A stretch of 64,000 nucleotides of DNA from assembly GCF_005843885.1 (NCBI RefSeq), contig NZ_CP040443.1:2852001-2916000 (forward strand), given 5' to 3'. Both the position numbers and the translations under genes were made by a program. This stretch comes from Escherichia sp. E4742. GTDB lineage: Bacteria; Pseudomonadota; Gammaproteobacteria; Enterobacterales; Enterobacteriaceae. The notes below the pieces were generated by a model. It had not been told where the DNA came from, did no database searches, and worked only from the letters and a program-made list of their open reading frames with translations. Positions 9,708 through 16,573 of this stretch are shown in pieces (the stretch's first letter is position 1; each line of letters starts with the position of its first letter).

Positions 9708-10063
9708 TCTGGGGTAGGGCAGTTATTTTGCGTGTGGTATACAAACTATTCAGCCGTATTAGCTCAGATTTTACCTGATACATCTATTGCATAGAGCCAA
9801 ACCTAATCTGACAGGCAGTTCTGTGTCAGAAGCGGCCATTACTAGTCTATGCTGCAATAATTCTTTGGGGGCAGGTCAGGTACACCCTCATACATGCACA
9901 AATTTTTGAGCCGCTAAGTCTTATTTTGCTGATGACCTTATGGATAGAGGATGTAATGACACCGTTAACCTGAGATGAACTCTAGTATTGGACAAGACGA
10001 AGTTGCGAGCGGTGATTATTCTGTATATCTTGGATATTTCTCATTGAGATCTTAGGACTGTAG
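9708..10063. other. Non-coding stretch with possible gene debris
   Basis: These 356 bp contain no convincing gene. Just before the IS3 end, one frame (about 9988-10044) reads LDKTKLRAVIIYIL-like residues and then stops. That resembles the start of Panacea/DUF4065-type proteins, but it is too short to call. AT-rich and otherwise featureless. Confidence 0.4.
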
Positions 10064-10066
10064 TGG

Positions 10067-10375
10067 TCAACAAAAACTGGCCACCGCGTTAGCGTTTTTC
10101 CAGTATCGATTTTCCGATTCGTTTGGGGGTAACCCACCGTTATATTCGTGCGGTCTTAGTGCGCTGTAATATCCAACGATATAGTCCGTTATGGCGTGAG
10201 CTGACTCGCTGAAGCTTACGTAACCCACCACCGGCATCCACTCGTTCTTCAGACTCCTGAAGAAGCGTTCCATTGGGCTGTTATCTCCGCAGTTTCCGCG
10301 CCGGCTCATACTCTGCCTGATCCGGTATCGCCACAGTAACTGCCGGAACTGTCTGCTCGTATAATGACTGCCCTG
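10067..10375 (-). pseudogene. IS3-family transposase OrfB, C-terminal fragment
   Basis: The minus strand encodes the end of an IS3-type integrase-domain transposase: SRRGNCGDNSPMERFFRSLKNEW, then YYSALRPHEYNGGLPPNESENRYWKN. This includes the final part of the DDE catalytic core with its Glu in the MERFFRSLKNE motif. The reading continues up to 10375, where the IS110 element interrupts the gene; the preceding half of OrfB resumes at 11750. Not functional. Confidence 0.9.
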
Positions 10376-10391
10376 GACGCCCTTCTAAGAG

Positions 10392-11468
10392 TCAAGACGT
10401 TATCGGGATGCTGTTAACATACCTGTTTTGATTTCGTAGTAATGTATAAACTTCGCGTGAGATATAGCGCTTCAGACAGCGTATTGCTTCCATTTTTGTA
10501 TGTCCTTCGGCTACTCGCCTGGCGACATATTCCTTAGTTTTATCGTCAGTTCGTAAACGTCCGATAGCGATGATGTGAAGTGCACTATTTGCAGCACAAT
10601 CCCCACCCCGGTTAAGTCGGTAACGGCTCGTTTTTCCTGAAGATACGGGAACCGGGCTGACACCACACAGCGCCGCAAAACCTGATTCGGTTCTTAACCG
10701 TTGGGGATTGTCTCCGGCAGTGATCAGTAACTGCGAAGCGCTTTCGTATCCAACGGCATGACGTTTAATCAGTTCAGGTGCCAGTTCATCGACGATTGCC
10801 GCAATCATGACATCCAGATCGGCGATTTCATCATGTAACTCGAGATAGCGTCGGGAAAGGGATTTCAATGCAATGCGATAAACGTTGGTAACATTACGGT
10901 ATTCACTGGCATCAGGCCTCCAGGATCCCAGAGTCCTGATGAGCTGCATACGTGTCATATTTCTGAGTTGTTCGCGCAATTCATCCGGTGCAGAAATAAT
11001 ATTGGAATGGATAATCTGGAGAGCGACTCTGCGGGCTGATATTGTTGTTTTGCGGCAAGTTTTTAGCACCCGCAGGAATTCAATCATACCATCGCGCGTT
11101 TTGGGAGTAACTGTTCTTATTCCGGAGAATGCTGCATGTGCAGCACACTCAGCATCAATCGTGTCACTTTTTCCCCGCTTGCGTCGCTCCATTCGATCTG
11201 GTGCTGTCACTTCAAGAACTTCCACCCCTGCATTCTGAAAATAACGAAGCAGCCCTGAACCATAGGTACCTGTACACTCAACCCCAGTTCGCTTTAACGT
11301 CCCAAATGAGACCATCCATACCAGCATCTGCCGGTAACCTTGCCGTGTTGTGGAGAAATACCGGGTCCCTGGGACTTTATTGTTCTCATCTACGACAGCG
11401 GCAACGTGCAGATCTTTATGTGTATCCACGCCACCCACAACAGCGGCTTCGGTATCTTTATCAGCCAT
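10392..11468 (-). CDS. IS110-family transposase (DEDD recombinase)
   Basis: The 358-residue protein has the IS110 plan: an N-terminal RuvC-like DEDD domain (VVGGVDTHKDLHVAAV near residue 11, VECTGTYG near residue 62, RGKSDTIDAECAA near residue 98) and a C-terminal Transposase_20 domain (SGFAALCGVSPVPVSSGKT and RYRLNRGGDCAANSALH, with the catalytic Ser region). The gene is full length with no internal stop, so the element may be active. Family members use a bridge RNA made from their non-coding end. Confidence 0.95.
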   Translation of the reverse strand: MADKDTEAAVVGGVDTHKDLHVAAVVDENNKVPGTRYFSTTRQGYRQMLVWMVSFGTLKRTGVECTGTYGSGLLRYFQNAGVEVLEVTAPDRMERRKRGKSDTIDAECAAHAAFSGIRTVTPKTRDGMIEFLRVLKTCRKTTISARRVALQIIHSNIISAPDELREQLRNMTRMQLIRTLGSWRPDASEYRNVTNVYRIALKSLSRRYLELHDEIADLDVMIAAIVDELAPELIKRHAVGYESASQLLITAGDNPQRLRTESGFAALCGVSPVPVSSGKTSRYRLNRGGDCAANSALHIIAIGRLRTDDKTKEYVARRVAEGHTKMEAIRCLKRYISREVYTLLRNQNRYVNSIPITS

Positions 11469-11749
11469 GACAGAGCTCCTGTGAGGAAACAGAGTTGAAT
11501 CTCCAGACAGATAACCCGGACAGGACAGTAACGAGACAAGCCGTCAGGCCCTTCTTGAGTCACGCGCATCGGTGAGGAGATGCCTCGCATGAAGGCGCTT
11601 CCGGCAACCGATAGGTCCAGGGCAGGACACAAAGGGTCGATCGCTGTGTGAGTCAGGATGCGGGAAGGTCTTCACTGCATCAGTAATCACACCAATCTGG
11701 TTAAACAGCAAACAGAGTGATGATAAAAACTGATACCGGCATTATTGCT
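11469..11749 (-). ncRNA. Putative IS110 bridge-RNA region
   Basis: In IS110-group elements the non-coding segment 5' of the recombinase gene encodes a bridge RNA with two internal loops that pair with target and donor DNA. This 281-bp segment lies on the correct side of the transposase gene and has no coding potential of its own. I infer the RNA from family knowledge and have not folded it; its exact ends are not determined. Confidence 0.5.
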
Positions 11750-12300
11750 ATCGCTGTGAAACATCACCCCGCCGGGCTTACCACGGGTTTCCCATGCCAT
11801 TTCCAGCGCTTTCATGGTGTGCCTGCTGTCCGGCGAGAACGACATGGCCCAGCCCACTGGTTTTCTTGCGAACAGGTCGAGAACAACGGCGAGGTACGCC
11901 CAGCGCTTACCCAGATATAGGTCACATCACCGCACCACACCTGATTTGGCTCGGTCACGGCGAACTGCCGTTCAAGGTAGTTAGGGATAGCAACATGTTC
12001 ATGACCACCACGTTTATACCGGTGAGCCGGCTGCTGACAGCTGACCAGCCCCAGCTCTTTCATGAGCCTGCCAGCAAGCCAGCGTCCCATCTGGTAGCCT
12101 CTCTGGGTTGCCATTGTGGCGATGCTTCTTGCTCCTGCCGAACCGTGGCTGATGCTATGTAGCTCAAGTACCTGACTGCGTAATACAGCCCATCTGCCGC
12201 CTGGTTTTCCAGAACGGTTTTTCCAGTATTTGTAGCTACTGCGATGACCCCCGAACACGTGGCAGAGAGTGACCACAGGATAACGCGCCCTGAGTTTCCC
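11750..12300 (-). pseudogene. IS3-family transposase OrfB, N-terminal fragment with frameshift
   Basis: The minus strand encodes the OrfB N-terminal half: VTLCHVFGGHRSSYKYW, then the HTH_21 region (RSIATMATQRGYQMGRW), then the first DDE Asp in NQVWCGDVTYIW. After TYIW the frame is lost: the expected continuation is found in another frame, ending MAWETRGKP-VMFHSD with the second Asp. At that point the IS110 element is inserted. OrfB is therefore broken twice. Confidence 0.88.
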
Positions 12301-12306
12301 GATTAT

Positions 12307-12604
12307 CGAGAACTGTTAAGAGAGTCCGACATCAAGAGCACGGTAGCCTTTTTTAATATTTCGCTTTCCATTTCAATTCGTTGTATCTTTTTCTTTAGCT
12401 CACGTATTTCGATTTGTTCCGGAGTTATCGGGGAGGCTTTTGGTGTTTTTCCCTGGCGCTATCACGCAGTTGTTTGCCCCATCTTGTCATTGTGGAAAGG
12501 CCGACATCCATAGCTTTGGCGGCATCTGCCACCGTGTAGTTCTGGTCAACAACCAGTTGAGCGGATTCGCGTTTAAACTCTGCGCTGAAATTTCTTTTTT
12601 TCAT
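12307..12604 (-). pseudogene. IS3-family OrfA with frameshift
   Basis: The helix-turn-helix OrfA begins MKKRNFSAEFKRESAQLVVDQ and continues DAAKAMDVGLSTMTRW as far as about 12450, where the frame shifts. The remainder (TPKASPITPEQIEIREL, then ILKKATVLLMSD leucine-zipper part) is found in another frame down to about 12310. OrfA/OrfB are normally joined by -1 frameshifting, but this extra break lies inside OrfA, so the element is dead. Confidence 0.85.
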
Positions 12605-12674
12605 TGGTGCACCTGTGTTGTTCTGAGGTGAGCATATCACCTCTGTTCAGGTGGCCAAATTCAGTATGCCACTT

Positions 12675-12782
12675 CAGAACGATTACATCGACGCTAATCC
12701 GGCTAGCGCTTTGGCAGAGAATTATTGGCAACTAAAGCGCAACGTTTGTCGACGCACCTCTCAGCTAATCAATCTTGAATAA
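12675..12782 (+). pseudogene. 3' fragment of an unidentified gene cut by the IS3 element
   Basis: One frame stays open from the IS3 end to a TAA at 12780-12782 and reads NDYIDANPASALAENYWQLK...TSQLINLE. The composition looks like real protein and it sits exactly at the IS border, which suggests the tail of a gene lost to the insertion. I do not recognise the family. Confidence 0.3.
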
Positions 12783-12833
12783 TAATCAATAGTTTTTTAT
12801 AACTAGGGCAGACCATCAACTCAGAGGTGCATT

Positions 12834-13067
12834 ATGAAGACGTTCGATACCCAACTGGCAATGAGTATTGTGTCACACTCGGCGGGAGGGTTTAGCTATG
12901 ACACTCTTGCTAGGGCATTGATTTCAATATATAAAATGGAAGAATCACACGATCTTCTTGAATCATGTCGAACGTTTTGCCTCGATCTGGAGAAGAAAGG
13001 GATGTTGAAGCGATACCATCAATGTGCCAATCCTCAAGATGAGTACTATGAGTACATACCTAACTGA
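12834..13067 (+). CDS. Small unknown protein (77 aa) at the head of the dpdCAB operon
   Basis: A 77-residue ORF with a good ribosome binding site (agaggtg, seven bases before ATG). The sequence MKTFDTQLAMSIVSH...FSYDTLARALISIY...LLESCRTFCLDLEKKGMLKRYHQ...EYYEYIPN looks like a compact helical protein ending in a short hairpin, compatible with a winged-helix fold. It ends 14 bases before dpdC and reads in the same direction, so it is probably cotranscribed. It is not one of the eleven named dpd genes as I know them. A regulator or small accessory subunit is possible; I cannot assign a function. Confidence 0.7.
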   Translation: MKTFDTQLAMSIVSHSAGGFSYDTLARALISIYKMEESHDLLESCRTFCLDLEKKGMLKRYHQCANPQDEYYEYIPN

Positions 13068-13081
13068 TTTTCTAGCATTGA

Positions 13082-14101
13082 ATGGATTCTTGCAACAATG
13101 CTCTTTCTGAGGTAGCTTTGCTACACGGTTTGGGGAGAGCGATTGTGAGTCATATCAACTTAATAACCACCTGTACGAATGGTAAGAATAGCCAGGGCAA
13201 GGAAATACTGAGCTTAAGCCAGTTTTCTTCAGATAGGACACCGGCAAAAGTGTTGGTGAGATCCTGGAGCAATGCTCTGAATGAAGTAATATCCACCTCG
13301 GAAACAGTATGCGCCATAGATCTTTATAAAGGCGGTCATTGGTCAATGGCAAAATCAATATTAGAAAGATATGCCGTTGACTTATGGGTGCTTTCTGCTG
13401 GTCTTGGCCTTTTGCATTATAAAGATAAAGTTGCACCTTACAATGCTACTTTCGCGACAGGGTATGAAGAATCTATCCCTTTGTATTCAAAAGAATATGT
13501 TGGTAAATCATTCCATAAAACATGGTGGAAGGAATTAACTGAACGCTCTTTGTTCAAATCTCAACACCCAACATCGATTGCGGAATTAATGAAAAATAAC
13601 AATCAGGGTTATTTTATTATTTGTGGTTCTCCTGATTATATTAATGCCATTGAATTAGATGCTATTCATGGGCTTGAGTATCTTAGGGAACCTAAAAAAC
13701 AATTATTGATCATAACGTCAAAAGAAATTAGTGGTAATCTGAGTAATTATTTATTTAAGACCAACAAAAAAATGGCAGAATGGCTGAAGTGCAATATGCT
13801 CATGCTGAATATAAGTATGGCAAAGTATATTATTCATGAGTTTACCACAAAAAAAATAGATAATTTAAATGCGTTATCTCAGTACTTGTCCAGTGAACTA
13901 CAAAAATTACCTGAACGAGAAAATAAAAAAGGCATTCGACGCAATTCTGAAGAGGTTAGCCACTTTATTGTACAAATTCTGCAACGGAATCCGGGTATTA
14001 GCGCAACACAGGCTCTGCGTACGTTTCGGGATAGTGGCAATTCGTTTGAGGAAAAACGCTTCCGTGCCTTTTTCAAAGCCTTATCAGGAAGTAAACCTTA
14101 A
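13082..14101 (+). CDS. dpdC: DpdC, converts preQ0 in DNA to the amide (ADG)
   Basis: In the Salmonella Montevideo system, DpdC is required to turn 7-cyano-7-deazaguanine (preQ0) in DNA into 7-amido-7-deazaguanine. This 339-residue protein lies directly before dpdA, as there. A segment near residues 100-125, with a YKGGHWSMAK stretch, then LWVLSAGLGLLHYKDKVAPYN, resembles the LSA-x-GLL-x6-PY signature of the YaaA/DUF6884 fold. The C-terminal 60 residues (HFIVQILQRNPGISATQALRTF) look like a helix-turn-helix tail. The start has a weak ribosome site, so coupling to the small upstream gene is likely. Assignment rests on synteny plus motif. Confidence 0.85.
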   Translation: MDSCNNALSEVALLHGLGRAIVSHINLITTCTNGKNSQGKEILSLSQFSSDRTPAKVLVRSWSNALNEVISTSETVCAIDLYKGGHWSMAKSILERYAVDLWVLSAGLGLLHYKDKVAPYNATFATGYEESIPLYSKEYVGKSFHKTWWKELTERSLFKSQHPTSIAELMKNNNQGYFIICGSPDYINAIELDAIHGLEYLREPKKQLLIITSKEISGNLSNYLFKTNKKMAEWLKCNMLMLNISMAKYIIHEFTTKKIDNLNALSQYLSSELQKLPERENKKGIRRNSEEVSHFIVQILQRNPGISATQALRTFRDSGNSFEEKRFRAFFKALSGSKP

Positions 14102-14174
14102 TGCTCCAGGGCTAATTTTCGTGATAGAATCTTCCGTTTTTTGAGTCTGAGTTGTGGCGTCACAGGAGAGTACG

Positions 14175-15419
14175 TTGTCGAAGCTAAAGTATTTTTTCCC
14201 GGATAGTCAGGATTTTATCGATCCCAGTTTCGACTTCTTCCGCGAAACGCGAAACGAACACCGCGTTCGCCAGCGTGATGATCATTATCCACATGAGGTA
14301 TACCCTCGCCCTTATGACGGTATGCTGGTGTCTAAAGCGGTGGTTGACGGCCTGGGAAGTGGAGAAAGTAAATATACCCGAGCGCAACGCTTACGTTACT
14401 TTCGTAATGGTATGAAGCACTTTTTCCGCCTGCCAGACAATATGGAAACGATGGGTGACTGTGGTGCTTTTACTTATGTAAATCAGTATGTTCCTCCATA
14501 TCGGGTCGATGAAGTTATCGAGTTTTATGAAACTTCCCGCTTTAATTATGGCGTTTCCCTCGACCATATTGTGTTTGGTTATGAGAGGCCTGGCGAGGCC
14601 TTCAGTGGTGACCTATTGGCTGAGTGCCGTCGCCGCCAGGATATCACTCTGACACTGGCGCAGGAGTTTTTAGTTAAGTCTAAAAACAGTTGCTTCAAGC
14701 CTTTTGGCGTTGCGCATGGTTGGAGCAAAACTTCGTACCGTCAGTCGGTAGAAGCTCTGTTGGCGATGGGCTATAAAAATATCACCATGGGGGGGATGGT
14801 ACCTTTGAAAACGGCGCAAATCCTTGAAACTCTGGAAGAGATAAAGCCGCTGCTGAAAAGCGATACTCAGGTACATCTGCTAGGGATTGCACGACCAGAA
14901 AGTTTCGTCGATTTTATACGTTTCGGAGTCACCAGTATCGACTCTACTACGCCGCTTCAGCAGGCTTTTAAAGATCGTAAAAATAACTACCACACGCCAG
15001 AGGGCCGTGCCTACACTGCTGTGCGTGTGCCACAGTTCGATGCTAACCCCAGCCTGAGCCGTAAAATTAAATCGGGTGTAGTCGATCAGGATCTCGCGCG
15101 TCAACTCGAGAAGGCTGCTATGCATGCGTTGTTTGAGTACGATAAGGACGCATTGTCGCTTGAGCAAACTCTTGAGCCAGTACTGGCCTATGAGCGCCTG
15201 CATTCGGGCGAGAAAGAAGCGGAGAAAATCCGGGCCGATTACGAACGTACTTTACGCGCTCGGCCCTGGCGGAAATGCCAGTGCAATATCTGCAAAGCCA
15301 TTGGGATTAATGTGATTATTTTCCGTGGGGCTGAGCGTAATCGTCGTCGCGGATTCCACAATATTCAAGTGCTGTATAGTCGTTTACAACACACATTATC
15401 ATTACGCTCAGAGGATTAA
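14175..15419 (+). CDS. dpdA: DpdA, DNA guanine transglycosylase inserting preQ0
   Basis: DpdA is a DNA-acting relative of tRNA-guanine transglycosylase (TGT): it swaps guanine in DNA for preQ0. TGT features are visible, numbered from the TTG start: GDCGAF with Asp95, SIDSTTP with the probable nucleophile Asp256, an MGGMVPL loop near 205, and a zinc site C-x-C-x2-C...H (Cys368, Cys370, Cys373, His395). I chose TTG at 14175 because AGGAG lies six bases upstream; a GTG at 14154 would add seven residues. 414 residues. dpdB follows after two bases. Confidence 0.95.
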   Translation: MSKLKYFFPDSQDFIDPSFDFFRETRNEHRVRQRDDHYPHEVYPRPYDGMLVSKAVVDGLGSGESKYTRAQRLRYFRNGMKHFFRLPDNMETMGDCGAFTYVNQYVPPYRVDEVIEFYETSRFNYGVSLDHIVFGYERPGEAFSGDLLAECRRRQDITLTLAQEFLVKSKNSCFKPFGVAHGWSKTSYRQSVEALLAMGYKNITMGGMVPLKTAQILETLEEIKPLLKSDTQVHLLGIARPESFVDFIRFGVTSIDSTTPLQQAFKDRKNNYHTPEGRAYTAVRVPQFDANPSLSRKIKSGVVDQDLARQLEKAAMHALFEYDKDALSLEQTLEPVLAYERLHSGEKEAEKIRADYERTLRARPWRKCQCNICKAIGINVIIFRGAERNRRRGFHNIQVLYSRLQHTLSLRSED

Positions 15420-15421
15420 TC

Positions 15422-16549
15422 ATGAGTGAGTTTCGTGTCCCCGCCTTACGCATTCGGCAAGGTGAGAAGAGACAACTTTACTGCCTGGCGATTGAAGGCA
15501 AAAAAATCAACAAAATTGCGGCGATTTCTCGTATTCGTCGTGGAGATGAAAATCTGGTCGGCTATCAGCGTCCGGAAGTTCGTAGCCATATTAAGGAAAT
15601 ACAGCGTTATATTGAAAGCGAAAATCCGATGATCCCGAACCCGGTTATTATCGCTTTCGATAAGCGTGTTCGTTTCGAACCCCTGACAGATAATGCTGAT
15701 ATGGGGCATCTGGTTATACCCTATTCTGAAGATGCCAGTTTTGAAAAACCGGGCTTTATCGTTGATGGGCAGCAACGTACCGCAGCACTGCGCGAAGCGG
15801 ATATCAACTCCTTTATGATGCCTGTATCGGCGTTTATCGCCAATGATGCCGAAGAGCAACGAGAACAGTTTATGCTGGTGAACTCCACCAAGCCTTTGCC
15901 GAAGACGCTACTGTATGAACTGGCGCCGCATACGCATGGTCGCCTGCCATCCGATCTTCAGATGCGTAAGTTTCCGTCTCTGCTGACCCAGCGCCTGAAC
16001 TTTGGTGATGGTCCGCTGACTGGGCGCATTAAAACCGCGACCAATCCAGATGGTGTGATTGCCGACAATTCAATGATCAAAATGATCGATTCCAGTCTGC
16101 GTGAGGGGGCTTTATACCGTTTCCGCAATCCTTCAACCGGGTTGGGGGATGAAGCAAAGATGCTGAAATTGCTAAATAACTTCTGGTCAGCGGTGGAGAC
16201 AGTGTTCACCGATGATTGGGATAAAAAACCACGATATTCACGTTTACTGCACGGAATCGGTATTTTGTCCCTGGGTAGCCTGATGGATGAAATCGATCAC
16301 GTACATCAGGAATATAAAGGTGAGCCTGGCTGGACTGATGTCCCTTCATACACGCGTTTTGTAGAAGAGTTGAACCGTATTAAGCCGCTCTGTGCATGGA
16401 GTAGTGGTTCGTGGAATTTTGGCCCCGACCGCGAGGGGCAGCCTATAGTTCGCAAGTGGAATGAATTACAGAATCTGTCGAAGGATATATCGTTGGTTAC
16501 TGATTATCTTGTGACAAGTTATATCAAGGCAGTTAACGCTGATATTTAA
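15422..16549 (+). CDS. dpdB: DpdB, ParB/DGQHR-like partner of DpdA
   Basis: DpdB is a ParB/Srx-like protein related to DndB and DGQHR-domain proteins. With DpdA it is sufficient for preQ0 insertion into DNA in Salmonella Montevideo, perhaps by supplying ATP-driven or DNA-gating activity. The 375-residue product carries the hallmark FIVDGQQRTAALRE at residues 112-125 and an NSTKPLP motif near 159. It lies two bases after dpdA, so both are translated together. The stop codon is immediately followed by the shared bidirectional terminator. Confidence 0.94.
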   Translation: MSEFRVPALRIRQGEKRQLYCLAIEGKKINKIAAISRIRRGDENLVGYQRPEVRSHIKEIQRYIESENPMIPNPVIIAFDKRVRFEPLTDNADMGHLVIPYSEDASFEKPGFIVDGQQRTAALREADINSFMMPVSAFIANDAEEQREQFMLVNSTKPLPKTLLYELAPHTHGRLPSDLQMRKFPSLLTQRLNFGDGPLTGRIKTATNPDGVIADNSMIKMIDSSLREGALYRFRNPSTGLGDEAKMLKLLNNFWSAVETVFTDDWDKKPRYSRLLHGIGILSLGSLMDEIDHVHQEYKGEPGWTDVPSYTRFVEELNRIKPLCAWSSGSWNFGPDREGQPIVRKWNELQNLSKDISLVTDYLVTSYIKAVNADI

Positions 16550-16573
16550 AAAAAGGGGCGTTTGCCCCTTTTT
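16550..16573. terminator. Bidirectional terminator between dpdB and dpdD
   Basis: A perfect palindrome, aaaaaggggc-gttt-gccccttttt, separates the converging dpdCAB and dpdE...D operons. It begins one base after the dpdB stop and touches the dpdD stop codon (16573-16575). Each strand ends with five Ts, so it can terminate both transcripts in the smallest possible space. Confidence 0.93.

Larger units (their letters stand above)
10376..11749 (-). mobile_element. IS110-family insertion sequence
   Basis: This element of about 1.37 kb interrupts IS3 OrfB. The flanks rejoin cleanly: 'ataatgactgccctg' on the left and 'atcgctgtgaaacat' on the right give the expected HSDQGSHY coding sequence, which fixes the edges to within a base or two. 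There are no terminal inverted repeats, as usual for IS110. It holds one transposase gene and about 280 bp of non-coding sequence on the transposase 5' side. Confidence 0.9.
10064..12671 (-). mobile_element. IS3-family element, split by an IS110-family insertion
   Basis: The ends are imperfect inverted repeats: 'tggtcaacaaaaactggccac' at 10064 and, on the other strand from 12671, 'tggcatactgaatttggccac'. Removing the IS110 insert leaves about 1.23 kb, a normal IS3-family size. The interior encodes OrfA and OrfB remnants on the minus strand. The first few bases outside each end (tgtag / tgaag) also agree, so the true ends could lie five bases further out. No clean target duplication is visible. 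Confidence 0.85.
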
